A stretch of DNA of 64,000 bases. Origin: Spartobacteria bacterium LR76 (GTDB taxonomy: Bacteria; Verrucomicrobiota; Verrucomicrobiia; Chthoniobacterales; Terrimicrobiaceae). Below the pieces are notes generated by a model. It ran no database searches. It saw only the letters and a list, made by a program, of their open reading frames with translations, and was not told the DNA's origin. Every line of letters begins with the position of its first letter. The stretch's first letter is position 1. Position numbers and translations under genes: made by a program. Location: contig QAYZ01000015.1 of assembly GCA_003054655.1 (NCBI GenBank), positions 558,001-622,000 of the forward strand. The letters run 5' to 3'. Positions 53,748-61,758 of this stretch are shown here, in pieces.

Positions 53748-55190
53748 ATGAACACTCTCATCCAGCACCCCCGCTCCCCCGAGCCCGTCACCACACCCGA
53801 CCACAGCGCAAAGGCATCCCGGAGGTTTGCCTACGTCGGCACGGGCGGCCGGGTAAAAATGTTTCTCGATCCCGTGGCCGAGAGCTACCGCGACGAAGCG
53901 GAGATCGTCGCGCTCTGCGACCTGAGCCTGACCAGGGCGCGATTTCACAATCGCCGCCTGCAGGAGAAGTTTGGCTACAATCCTGTGCCGGTCTATCACT
54001 CCTCCGACTTTGGGAAGATGCTGGGCGAGACGAAACCCGATGAAGTCGTCGTCTGCACGATCGACCGGGAACACGACCGGTACATCATCGAGGCCCTGGA
54101 GGCAGGCTGCGATGTCGTAACCGAGAAGCCCATGACCATCGATGCGGAGCGTTGCCGCCGCATCCTCGATGCCGTCGAACGCACAGGCCGCACGGTGCGG
54201 GTGGCGTTCAACTACCGATGGGCGCCGGGGGCCACAAAGGTGAAGGAACTCCTCGCCTCGGGCGTCATCGGTCGCATCCATCAGGTCACCATGGAGTATT
54301 TTCTCAACACGAGCCACGGTGCGGACTACTTCCGGCGGTGGCATGCGAACAAAGCGGACTCCGGCGGCCTGCTCGTGCACAAGTCAACCCACCACTTTGA
54401 CCTGATCAACTGGTGGCTCGACAGCATCCCGGAGAGCGTCTTCGCCCAGGGAGGACTGCATTTTTACGGCTACGACAATGCCGTGGCCCGGGGCGATGCC
54501 GCGCTAACCCGCTATCCGCGCTACTACGGCCACGACACAAAGGGCGACCCCTTTGCCTACACCTACGGCGACTCCATGGTGGAGGATAATGTCTACGAGG
54601 AGGGCCTCTACCTGCAGGCTGAAGCCGAAACCGGCTACGTGCGGGACCAGAATGTCTTCCGCAAGGGAATCACCATCGAGGACGTGATGAATGTCATGGT
54701 GCGCTATCGCTCCGGCACCCTGCTCAACTACACGCTCAATGCTTTCAGCCCGCAGGAGGGCTACCGGGTCACCTTCTCCGGTGACGGAGGCCGTATCGAG
54801 TACGAGGAGGACCATGGCGCTCACATCCTCGACGCCGAAGGCCGCCGCGTGCCGGTAAACGAGCACTCCCACGGCGGGCCTCATCGTCTCCGCGTCTTTC
54901 CTCACTTCCGTCCCTCCTACGATGTCCCTGTTTCTGCGGGAACAGGAGGACACGGTGGCGGGGACTGCCTGCTCCAGGAACAAATCTTTGCCTCCTGCCC
55001 GCCGATCGATCCCTTCGGTCGCTCCGCCGGACACCTCCAAGGCACAGCCTCGATCCTGGTCGGCATCGCGGCTAATCGGAGCATGGAGCAAGGCGGGGAA
55101 GTCATCGTCCGCGATCTGGTCGATCTGGCCCCATCCGCCCTGCGGCTTTCAGAACTCGACACCTCCTCGATCCCAACGACGGCAAGCTGA
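53748..55190 (+). CDS. Gfo/Idh/MocA family oxidoreductase
   Basis: A 480-residue NAD(P)-dependent sugar oxidoreductase. The N-terminal Rossmann domain is FAYVGTGGRVKMFLDPVA, followed by VALCDLSLTRARF, EVVVCTIDREHDRYIIEALEAGCDVVTEKPM with the family EKPM motif, and VAFNYRWAPGATKVKELL. The C-terminal alpha/beta domain contains LVHKSTHHFDLINWWLDS with the conserved catalytic-region His residues. It is longer than usual (330-400), with an insertion at about 250-290 (LTRYPRYYGHDTKGDPFAYTYGDSM). No signal peptide is visible. As last gene of the operon it probably oxidises a sugar freed by the beta-helix enzymes. Confidence 0.88.
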   Translation: MNTLIQHPRSPEPVTTPDHSAKASRRFAYVGTGGRVKMFLDPVAESYRDEAEIVALCDLSLTRARFHNRRLQEKFGYNPVPVYHSSDFGKMLGETKPDEVVVCTIDREHDRYIIEALEAGCDVVTEKPMTIDAERCRRILDAVERTGRTVRVAFNYRWAPGATKVKELLASGVIGRIHQVTMEYFLNTSHGADYFRRWHANKADSGGLLVHKSTHHFDLINWWLDSIPESVFAQGGLHFYGYDNAVARGDAALTRYPRYYGHDTKGDPFAYTYGDSMVEDNVYEEGLYLQAEAETGYVRDQNVFRKGITIEDVMNVMVRYRSGTLLNYTLNAFSPQEGYRVTFSGDGGRIEYEEDHGAHILDAEGRRVPVNEHSHGGPHRLRVFPHFRPSYDVPVSAGTGGHGGGDCLLQEQIFASCPPIDPFGRSAGHLQGTASILVGIAANRSMEQGGEVIVRDLVDLAPSALRLSELDTSSIPTTAS

Positions 55191-55198
55191 GGCTTAAG

Positions 55199-55258
55199 GG
55201 AGCTTCGCCTTGCATGACGGGGCGAAGCTCTTGAGTTTCCGGAGGCTTTTTACCGACC
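55199..55258 (+). repeat. Dispersed hairpin repeat, copy 2
   Basis: The perfect 10-bp stem GAGCTTCGCC / GGCGAAGCTC (55200-55230) encloses TTGCATGACGG. Most of the following bases, TTGAGTTTCCGGAGGCTTTTT, match copy 1. It starts 9 bp after the oxidoreductase stop and about 40 bp before the DUF433 gene. Confidence 0.6.
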
Positions 55259-55296
55259 TTGACGCCAGGCGGCAGGAATCCGATATTCCCCTGCAG

Positions 55297-55524
55297 ATGG
55301 ACAAGCGAATCCAGATCGATCCGGCCATTTGCCATGGCAAGCCAGTGATCCGGGGTACACGCGTCCTGGTTTCCACGCTGCTGGGAGCACTTTCCGGCGG
55401 AGACTCCATAGAGGCCGTGCTGGAAGATTATCCCTCCGTTACCCGCGAGGATGTCTCGGCTGCGCTCGGGTTCGCCAGTGAGCTGAGCGATTATCAGGTT
55501 TCCAGCTACGAAGCGCTCGCATGA
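55297..55524 (+). CDS. DUF433 antitoxin-like protein
   Basis: A 75-residue protein of the DUF433 helix-turn-helix family: RIQIDPAICHGKPVIRGTRVLVSTLLGALSGGDSIEAVLEDYPSVTREDVSAALGFA, including the signature GKPxIxGTR. DUF433 genes are commonly paired with DUF5615 PIN-like genes. Here the stop overlaps the DUF5615 start by 4 bp. By analogy it is the DNA-binding antitoxin. ATG 55297 was chosen because the frame upstream crosses the hairpin repeat. Confidence 0.85.
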   Translation: MDKRIQIDPAICHGKPVIRGTRVLVSTLLGALSGGDSIEAVLEDYPSVTREDVSAALGFASELSDYQVSSYEALA

Positions 55525-55883
55525 TTTTCCTGTTGGACGAGAATTTCCCGCGCTCGGCGTCGGGCTTTCTCGAAGAACAGGGCCACGAGGTTTACGACAT
55601 CCGCTCCCTGGGACTCCGTGGTGCGGCTGATACCAAAATCGTCTCCGAGGCTCTTGAGTTGGGCGCGGTGATTCTCACCACCGATCGCGACTTCTTTCAC
55701 ACTCTTCATCACAATTTCCCCGACCATGCTGGAGTGATCGTGATCGCGGTTCGCCAGCCGAGCCGGGAAGCGATTCTCAGCCGATTGCGCTGGTTTCTGA
55801 CCAACATCCCGCCGAGCCAGCTTCCGGGCCGGGCATTTCAACTACGGGACCGCACCTGGTTATCCCACCCTCCCTTGGGATGA
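55521..55883 (+). CDS. DUF5615 PIN-like (Mut7-C-type) putative toxin
   Basis: A 120-residue protein with MIFLLDENFPRSASGFLEEQGHEVYDIRSLGLRGAADTKIVSEAL and VILTTDRDFFHTL, the two acidic clusters (Asp-Glu-Asn near the start, Thr-x-Asp-x-Asp later) of PIN-like RNase folds. It is predicted to be an RNase toxin restrained by the adjacent DUF433 protein. Activity is inferred from family pairing. Confidence 0.82.
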   Translation: MIFLLDENFPRSASGFLEEQGHEVYDIRSLGLRGAADTKIVSEALELGAVILTTDRDFFHTLHHNFPDHAGVIVIAVRQPSREAILSRLRWFLTNIPPSQLPGRAFQLRDRTWLSHPPLG

Positions 55884-55886
55884 ATC

Positions 55887-56324
55887 ATGACTTCTGTTGA
55901 GCAAGCAATCACGAAAGGATGGGGATGGGCCGTCCGTTCGCCGGTCACGATCATCATCATCAACGATTTCGGTAATGTCGTGGTGCAAGACTCCCCTGGA
56001 CTCTACTATCGTATTACTCCCGAGGATCTCTCCCGCTCCCTTTTCGCCTCAACCCATTCTCAACTCGTGTTGGCAATGAAATCGCAAGAATTTCAGCGCG
56101 ATTGGGCCATGGAACCGCTTCGTACGCTGGCCGAAGAGGCCTATGGAGCCCTTGAATTGGGACAATGCTACCATCTAATAATGCCCAGCGTCCTCGGTGG
56201 ACCCTACTCGATAGAAAATGTGCGACGCATCTCGTTGATCGAACACCTTGCCACATCGGGAGTTCTCGCCCGTCAAATCCATGAATTGCCAGACGGGAGC
56301 AAAGTGATCCTGAGTACAACCTGA
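55887..56324 (+). CDS. Tdi1-like (DUF1851) immunity-domain protein
   Basis: A 145-residue protein. An N-terminal segment (WAVRSPVTIIIINDFGNVVVQDSPGLYYRITPEDL) and the end LELGQCYHLIMPSVLGGPYSIENVRRISLIEHLATSG fit the DUF1851 / Tdi1 C-terminal domain, known as immunity to a type VI secretion DNase. No matching toxin (Tde1, GAD-like domain) is nearby, so it would be an orphan immunity gene, or a protein using the same fold for another purpose. It starts 3 bp after the toxin-antitoxin pair. Family call is from the C-terminal pattern only. Confidence 0.6.
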   Translation: MTSVEQAITKGWGWAVRSPVTIIIINDFGNVVVQDSPGLYYRITPEDLSRSLFASTHSQLVLAMKSQEFQRDWAMEPLRTLAEEAYGALELGQCYHLIMPSVLGGPYSIENVRRISLIEHLATSGVLARQIHELPDGSKVILSTT

Positions 56325-56343
56325 ACGATTCCCGGGTGCAACG

Positions 56344-58218
56344 GTGCGGTTTCGCATTGCGCTCGGGGCTGTCTTTGGCAAGGCTCGGGGAGTGCTCGAA
56401 CTCAGAGACGTTACCCTCTTCATAGAACAGGGCGGCGATGTGAAGCCGCTCCTCTCCGACATCAGCGCAAAGTACCCGCGAGGGCATTTCGGCGCGATCA
56501 TCGGGCCCTCGGGCTGCGGCAAAAGCACGCTGCTCAAGGTCATCACCGGCGTGGCCCACGGCGAGGAGGAGGGCGAGGTGCATTGGGATGGCCGCAATCT
56601 CATGCTGCACGATTTTTCGCCATCCGAGATCGGGTTCGTTCCGCAGTTCAGCATCGCGCATGAGGAGCTGACTGTGCGCGAGTGCGTGGAGTATGCGATG
56701 CGGCTGCGCGTGCGCGGCATGCACGCGGAGGCGCTGCACGAGGCGGTCGACCGCATCCTGGATGAAGTCAATATGACGGAATTCGCCGACCGCCTGGTGC
56801 AGGTGCTGTCAGGCGGGCAGAAGCGGCGGCTGGCGCTGGCGATGGAGCTGACGAGCAAGCCGCCGATCCTGCTCTGCGACGAGGTGACGAGCGGGCTTGA
56901 TCCGCAGTCGGAGGATGAGATCGTGAGCCTGCTGCACGGTCTTTCCCGATCCGACGGGCGCGTGGTGCTCTCCGTGACGCACAGCCTGCGGCACCTGAGC
57001 TATTACGATTCCGTGCTCGTGCTGTACAAGGGCGTGGTGGCCTATCAGGGACCGCCGGAGTTCCTGGGCCATTACTTCCGCTGCGACGATCCGCACGACG
57101 TGTTCGCCAGGCTGGAGCTTCGCGAAGCAAAGGATTGGGGTCAGTCGTGGAAAAAGCATCGCCAGGCCTTCATGGAGAGCGTGCTGAAGGACGACTTTGA
57201 CAAGATCGAGCCGAAGGACAAGCCGGACCTGGACGACGAACTCCCCGCCGTGGCGGAGGTGGAAATACTGCCTGCGGGAAAAGAAGCGGAGACGCTGATC
57301 GATATCGAGGCCGAGATGCAGCCCCAGCTCGATCTGCCGGAGGAGGAGCCGGAGGGCGTGCCGACGCCGGGAATCCTCAGCCAGGTGCTGACCCTGACGG
57401 AGCGGAGATTCCGGATGTTTTCGCGAAACAAGGTCCAGACCCTGCTCCAGCTCGGGCTGATCCTGGGCTTCCCCGTGCTGGTGGCGATCTTTGCCTGGAA
57501 CGGTCTGCCCGCGATTTCCAACCAGACGATGGGTCTCAACCAGAACATCGTCCAGCAGCTCCTGGAGGCAAAGGACTTCATCGTGCAGGCGAGCAAGGTC
57601 GGCAGCCTCGTCTCGGGCATCGTGATGTTTGAGGTGATCCTGCTCACGCTCATGGGCGCGAACAACTCCGGGCGCGAGATCGCGGCGGAGCGGCTGATTT
57701 TTGAAAAGGAAAAGCTCTCCGGGCTGGACCCCCTCGCCTACATCCTGAGCAAGGGCATCTTCCTGGGCGTGCTGGTGGTGGCGCAGTCGGTGTGGATGGG
57801 ATTGTTCGTCAGCTTCGTGTGCAGTTTCCCCGGCGATCTGCTGACGCAACTGCTCTTCCTGCTACTGGTGAATGCGGCCATGACCTCGGTGTGTCTGGCC
57901 ATCTCGGCCTGGATGGGGTCGGCCGAGCAGGCGTCGCTGGTGTCGATCTATCTCGTGGGCTTCCAGCTCCCGCTCTCGGGCGCAGTGCTGGCCCTGCCAG
58001 CGTGGGTGGCGAGCCTTGCCCAGCCCTTCATCGCGGCGTACTGGAGCTGGTCGGGCATTCTGGAGACGCTGAAAGCCGAGCGGTATTACGAGATCGTGCA
58101 GATGGTGATCCAGACGAGCACGGCCCCGGCATCACTGTGCCTGTGGGTGCTGTTTTCGCATGTGGTGATCGGCATTTTCGTCGCGTGGCTGGGATGCCAC
58201 CGGAGCCGGATGGCCTGA
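56344..58218 (+). CDS. ABCG-type half transporter (ATPase fused to ABC-2 permease)
   Basis: A 624-residue fusion. The ATPase (about 15-235) has Walker A GPSGCGKSTL with Lys60, signature LSGGQKRRLALAMEL, Walker B ILLCDEVTSGLDP and switch His in LSVTHSL. An acidic linker (about 280-340, IEPKDKPDLDDELPAVAEVEILPAGKEAE) precedes the permease with six helices (LGLILGFPVLVAIFAW, VSGIVMFEVILLTLM, YILSKGIFLGVLVVAQSVWMGLF, LLFLLLVNAAMTSVCLAI, LVSIYLVGFQLPLSGAVLAL, ASLCLWVLFSHVVIGIFVAWLG). Half transporters of this type work as dimers, exporting lipids or hydrophobic compounds. The start may be GTG 56344 or GTG 56392; both are in frame. Confidence 0.85.
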   Translation: MRFRIALGAVFGKARGVLELRDVTLFIEQGGDVKPLLSDISAKYPRGHFGAIIGPSGCGKSTLLKVITGVAHGEEEGEVHWDGRNLMLHDFSPSEIGFVPQFSIAHEELTVRECVEYAMRLRVRGMHAEALHEAVDRILDEVNMTEFADRLVQVLSGGQKRRLALAMELTSKPPILLCDEVTSGLDPQSEDEIVSLLHGLSRSDGRVVLSVTHSLRHLSYYDSVLVLYKGVVAYQGPPEFLGHYFRCDDPHDVFARLELREAKDWGQSWKKHRQAFMESVLKDDFDKIEPKDKPDLDDELPAVAEVEILPAGKEAETLIDIEAEMQPQLDLPEEEPEGVPTPGILSQVLTLTERRFRMFSRNKVQTLLQLGLILGFPVLVAIFAWNGLPAISNQTMGLNQNIVQQLLEAKDFIVQASKVGSLVSGIVMFEVILLTLMGANNSGREIAAERLIFEKEKLSGLDPLAYILSKGIFLGVLVVAQSVWMGLFVSFVCSFPGDLLTQLLFLLLVNAAMTSVCLAISAWMGSAEQASLVSIYLVGFQLPLSGAVLALPAWVASLAQPFIAAYWSWSGILETLKAERYYEIVQMVIQTSTAPASLCLWVLFSHVVIGIFVAWLGCHRSRMA

Positions 58219-58235
58219 TTTTCGGCGAAAAGGCG

Positions 58236-58264
58236 TTGACAATCCCGTGGGTTTCTCCATGCTT
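58236..58264 (+). promoter_or_regulatory. Possible promoter of yebC
   Basis: TTGACA (58236-58241), 17 bp, ATGCTT (58259-58264). The -35 is perfect, the -10 poor. It lies 168 bp before the yebC start in a 213-bp gap with no gene. Confidence 0.3.
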
Positions 58265-58431
58265 TTAGGCGTTGTTTGATGTGAGCCGTCGGTCGTCGAC
58301 GCTCCGCTCATCGAACCCCACTGCACGCAAAGTAAGCATCGTTTTTTCAGTGATCTGTCCGCTTGTGGCGCGCTCTCTCCGAAGACGCACTCCCAAGACG
58401 AATATCCTTCGCTGACCCAAGATAAGAAAAT

Positions 58432-59187
58432 ATGGCCGGCCACAGTAAATGGTCGAAAGTCAAACGCCTCAAAGGCGCTCTCGACGTAAAGAGGGGCAAG
58501 CTTTTCTCCAAGCTGTCCAAGGAAATCGTCGTCGCAGCCAAGATGGGCGGAGGGAATCCTTCGCTCAATCCCCGGCTGCGCGCCGCGGTGATGGCTGCCC
58601 GCGCCCAAAGCATGCCGAATGACAACATCGACCGGGCCATCAAGAAGGGTACGGGCGAGCTGGAGTCGGCGCAGATGGAGGAGATCGTGTACGAGGGGTA
58701 CGCGCCGGGCGGAGTGGCCCTGGTGATCGAGGCCGCAACAGATAACAAGAACCGCACGGCAGCCGACCTGCGATTGATCTTCAGCAAGAACCACGGCAAC
58801 CTCGGCGGACCGGGCAGCGTTTCCTTCATGTTTCATCGCAAGGGACAAATCACGGTGCCGCTGACCGCAGCAGAGGAAGACGCGCTGCTCGAGATCATCC
58901 TCGAGGCCGGAGCAGAAGAACTCAACAGCGACGACGAACACCATATTATAACAACTCCACCCGACCAGCTCTACGCGGTCGCCGAGGCTCTTAAGAAAGC
59001 CGGGGTGGAACCCGACTCCCAGAAACTGACCTACATTGCAGAGAACCATGTCGCGGTGGCAGACCCGCAGACAGCCAGCCAGGTGCTGAAGCTGTATGAC
59101 GCGCTCGATGATTGCGACGACGTGCTGAACGTGCACGCCAACTTCGACATCTCCGACGAGATCCTCGCCTCGCTGCAAGATAACTAA
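58432..59187 (+). CDS. yebC: YebC/PmpR family protein (TACO1-like)
   Basis: A 251-residue protein with the family opening MAGHSKWSKVKRLKGALDVKRGKLFSKLSKEIVVAAKMGGGNPSLNPRLRAAV, then NIDRAIKKGTGE and YEGYAPGGVALVIEAATDNKNRTAADLR. The length is typical. Members act as DNA-binding regulators or as ribosome-associated factors relieving stalling at polyproline, the latter being the current view for several. The following gene, rho, starts 23 bp later. Confidence 0.92.
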   Translation: MAGHSKWSKVKRLKGALDVKRGKLFSKLSKEIVVAAKMGGGNPSLNPRLRAAVMAARAQSMPNDNIDRAIKKGTGELESAQMEEIVYEGYAPGGVALVIEAATDNKNRTAADLRLIFSKNHGNLGGPGSVSFMFHRKGQITVPLTAAEEDALLEIILEAGAEELNSDDEHHIITTPPDQLYAVAEALKKAGVEPDSQKLTYIAENHVAVADPQTASQVLKLYDALDDCDDVLNVHANFDISDEILASLQDN

Positions 59188-59210
59188 CATTTATTAGCAT
59201 AGTGACTTTT

Positions 59211-60803
59211 ATGACCGACGATAATCCGAACCTCTTCGAAGCCGAAACTGCAGCCGCTCCGAAGCGCCGGACCACCACCCGCAAAAAGACGGAGGCCGCC
59301 CCGAAGGCGCCCGCACGCAAGCGCGCCGCGGCTCCCCGCAAGGCAAAGGCCGCCACGACGGACGACGCCCCTGCGGCAGTGGAATCCGCGCCCGCCGCCC
59401 AAGCCGAGCTTCCCGTGGCCCTGGCGCCCGCTCCTGTTTCGACTCCCGAGGCTCCGGCCGCACCGGAAATCCCGGCAGCGCCCGTTCCCGCTCCCGCTCC
59501 GGTGGAAGCCGCTCAGCCTGTCGAGGCTGCAGCCCAGCCCGCCGAAACTCCCGAGCAGCAGGCTCCGCAACAGCGGCAGTTCCGCGGAGATCGTCCCCGG
59601 CACCATCAGCAGGGACGACACAACAACAACAATAATAATAACAACCAGCAGCCGCAGCCTCAGCAGCAGCGCCCGCAACAGCCGCCGCGCCCACCCGAGC
59701 CTCCGACATTTGCCGAGGGTATCGTGGAGGTGTCCGGCAAGGGCTTTGGCTTCCTGCGCGAGCCACGCCGCAACTTCTCGCAGTCGAACAACGACGTCTT
59801 CGTGACGCCCGAAGTGGTGCGCAAGCACGCCCTGCGCGACGGTATGTGGATCCGCGGTGAGACACGGCGCGGCAGCCGCGGTCCGCAGCTCTTCAAGCTC
59901 CTCGAGATCGAGGGCCAGAGCCCGGACTCGTTCCAGAACCTCCCGGTCTTTGAAGAGCTGACGACGATCAGCCCCAACAAGCGCATCCGCCTGGAAACGG
60001 TGCCGGAACGCTACACGACCCGCGTGATGGACCTGATGACGCCGATCGGCAAAGGCCAGCGCGGCCTCATCGTGGCCCCGCCCCGCACAGGCAAGACGAC
60101 GCTTTTGCAGCACATCGCCGACGCGGTGGTGCAGAATCACCCGGAGATGAAACTCATCATCCTGCTCGTGGACGAACGTCCCGAGGAGGTGACGGAGATC
60201 CGCCGCACGGTGCCGACCGCCGAGCTGATGGCCAGTTCGAACGACTCGGACATCAAGACGCACACCCGCATCGCCCAGCTCGCCTCGGAGCGCGCCAAGC
60301 GCCTCGTGGAGATGGGCAAGGATGTGTTCGTGCTCATGGATTCGCTCACCCGTATCGGCCGCGCGTTCAACAACGCCCAGGGCGGCGGCGGACGCACGAT
60401 GTCGGGCGGCGTGGACTCCCGTGCGCTGGAAATCCCGCGCAAGATCTTCGCCGCGGCGCGCAACACGGAGGAATCCGGTTCCCTCACCATCATGGCCACG
60501 GCCCTGATCGAGACGAACAGCCGCATGGACGAGTTGATTTTCCAGGAGTTCAAGGGCACGGGCAACATGGAGCTGGTGCTGGATCGCAAGATCAGCGACC
60601 AGCGCATCTACCCAGCCGTGGACATCTTCCTCTCCGGCACCCGCCGCGAGGAGTTGCTCCTCAGCGCCGAGGAACTCCACAAGATCAACGTCATCCGCCG
60701 CGGTCTGGCGGGCCACAAGCCGATCGAAGCCATCGAGCGCCTGCTCTTCTTCATCCGCAAGTACCCGACCAATACCGAGCTGCTCCGGAACATCCCGGGT
60801 TAA
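59211..60803 (+). CDS. rho: Transcription termination factor Rho with long disordered N-terminal insertion
   Basis: A 530-residue Rho; the E. coli protein has 419. The first 165 residues are disordered: Ala/Pro/Lys-rich (EAAPKAPARKRAAAPRKAKAA), then Pro/Ala/Glu-rich, then a Gln/Asn/His tract with eight consecutive Asn (about residues 140-147) and QQPQPQQQRPQQPP. The RNA-binding cold-shock-like domain follows (IVEVSGKGFGFLREP, NDVFVTPEVVRKHALRDGMWIRG) and then the hexameric ATPase: Walker A PPRTGKTT with Lys295, LLVDERPEEVTEI, VFVLMDSLTRIGRAFN, TGNMELVLDRKISDQRIYPAVD. ATG 59211 was preferred over GTG 59202. A strong hairpin terminator follows 75 bp downstream. Confidence 0.95.
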   Translation: MTDDNPNLFEAETAAAPKRRTTTRKKTEAAPKAPARKRAAAPRKAKAATTDDAPAAVESAPAAQAELPVALAPAPVSTPEAPAAPEIPAAPVPAPAPVEAAQPVEAAAQPAETPEQQAPQQRQFRGDRPRHHQQGRHNNNNNNNNQQPQPQQQRPQQPPRPPEPPTFAEGIVEVSGKGFGFLREPRRNFSQSNNDVFVTPEVVRKHALRDGMWIRGETRRGSRGPQLFKLLEIEGQSPDSFQNLPVFEELTTISPNKRIRLETVPERYTTRVMDLMTPIGKGQRGLIVAPPRTGKTTLLQHIADAVVQNHPEMKLIILLVDERPEEVTEIRRTVPTAELMASSNDSDIKTHTRIAQLASERAKRLVEMGKDVFVLMDSLTRIGRAFNNAQGGGGRTMSGGVDSRALEIPRKIFAAARNTEESGSLTIMATALIETNSRMDELIFQEFKGTGNMELVLDRKISDQRIYPAVDIFLSGTRREELLLSAEELHKINVIRRGLAGHKPIEAIERLLFFIRKYPTNTELLRNIPG

Positions 60804-60878
60804 GCACGGATACGCAACGTTTCATAACTTTCCCCACCAGCCCCGGAGCAGCCCCCAGGCCGCTCCAACCCAGAAAGA

Positions 60879-60910
60879 GGCCCGCCTTAACCGGCGGGCC
60901 TTTTCGTTTT
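60879..60910 (+). terminator. Rho-independent terminator after rho
   Basis: GGCCCGCC-TTAACC-GGCGGGCC is an 8-bp all-GC stem with a 6-base loop followed by TTTTCGTTTT. It is the most typical intrinsic terminator in the window and separates rho from the division cluster. Confidence 0.9.
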
Positions 60911-61032
60911 ATAACCCGGAAGTGAGCGAAATCGGGCAAAAATGGCCTCCAAAAGGTCGAAAATAGCCGATTTTTCGCAGAAATCCCGCCCAAGAGCCTG
61001 AACGAGAGGGATTCGGAACTCGACGATTCCGA

Positions 61033-61086
61033 TTGACTTCACCCCCATAAAGTGGTGAAAAGTGGGGCGCTGTGGAGGCAAATGGT
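61033..61086 (+). promoter_or_regulatory. MraZ box of 10-bp direct repeats in the mraZ promoter region
   Basis: GTGGT, GTGGG, GTGGA and ATGGT begin at 61052, 61062, 61072 and 61082, exactly 10 bp apart. MraZ is known to bind GTGG-type repeats separated by 5 nt before its own operon. A TTGACT at 61033-61038 may be the -35; the -10 (TGAAAA, 61056-61061) is weak. This implies autoregulation of the division cluster. Confidence 0.75.
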
Positions 61087-61105
61087 AACTGAAACCTAAA
61101 ATACG

Positions 61106-61555
61106 ATGGGACAAGACGCAACAACGCTTTACTCCGGGACCTTTGAGCGTTCCATGGACGCGAAGAAGCGTGTTGCCGTGCCCGCATCGTGGCTTTCCCA
61201 GGAAGACGGAGAGCTTTTCCACGTGGTGCCCCATCCCACGGAGGGATATCTGATGGTGATGCCGACAGCGGAATTTGACCGCTGGGAGCAGAGGATCCAA
61301 GAAACCTCCCTGCCGCCGGCGCAGAAGCGCATGGCGATCCGCAAATTTTACAGTGAGGCCCACTCCGTCACGACGGACAAACAAGGGCGCATCCTGCTGA
61401 ACGAAAAACACTGCGAACGCGCCGGATTGACTGACGAGGTGGTGTTCGTGGGTGGCCGAAGCCGCTTTGAGCTCTGGAGCCGGGCCAAGTACGCGGAGGT
61501 GGAAGCCTCCGAGGCCCAGGCCTACCAGGAAGTGGCGGCAGCCATCGGACTCTAA
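61106..61555 (+). CDS. mraZ: Transcriptional regulator MraZ
   Basis: A 149-residue MraZ with two AbrB-like SpoVT-type repeats: YSGTFERSMDAKKRVAVPASW (first) and EAHSVTTDKQGRILLNEKHCERAGLTDEVVFVGGRSRFELWSRAKY (second), each with the DxxGR-like motif; the first has DAKKR, a variant of the usual DxKGR. MraZ represses or tunes its own division and cell-wall operon by binding the repeats seen upstream. rsmH, ftsL and ftsI follow on the same strand. Confidence 0.93.
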   Translation: MGQDATTLYSGTFERSMDAKKRVAVPASWLSQEDGELFHVVPHPTEGYLMVMPTAEFDRWEQRIQETSLPPAQKRMAIRKFYSEAHSVTTDKQGRILLNEKHCERAGLTDEVVFVGGRSRFELWSRAKYAEVEASEAQAYQEVAAAIGL

Positions 61556-61596
61556 CCAATTTCCAAGGTGACCAATCTCCTGAAAACAACCAGCTG

Positions 61597-61758
61597 ATGA
61601 CCAAGCGCGGCCGGGTTTACTGCTTCGGATTCTGCTCCACGAAGGGCTCCGACGGAAAGCCTCAAGGCCACGCCGCCATCAAGATCCGCCCCCGCAACGC
61701 GTATGAAATCGTGGGACTTCGAAGACCAGGCTCTTCTCATTTTGGAAAAACCAACTGA
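61597..61758 (+). CDS. Possible 53-residue protein between mraZ and rsmH
   Basis: ATG 61597 opens a 53-residue frame rich in basic residues, starting MTKRGRVYCFGFCSTKGSDG and ending HFGKTN. It starts 41 bp after the mraZ stop and overlaps the annotated rsmH start by 56 bp. I recognise no family. If rsmH starts at a later codon, this frame would be a separate small gene; otherwise it is chance. Confidence 0.25.
   Translation: MTKRGRVYCFGFCSTKGSDGKPQGHAAIKIRPRNAYEIVGLRRPGSSHFGKTN

Noticed and set aside
59618-59700. Repetitive AAC/CAG-rich DNA considered as a CRISPR or tandem repeat array
   Set aside because: It is the in-frame Asn/Gln coding tract of rho, with no spacers.
59184-60716. A 510-codon frame antisense to rho
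   Set aside because: It ends in a Gly/Arg/Ser-rich stretch that mirrors the disordered Rho region; not a gene.
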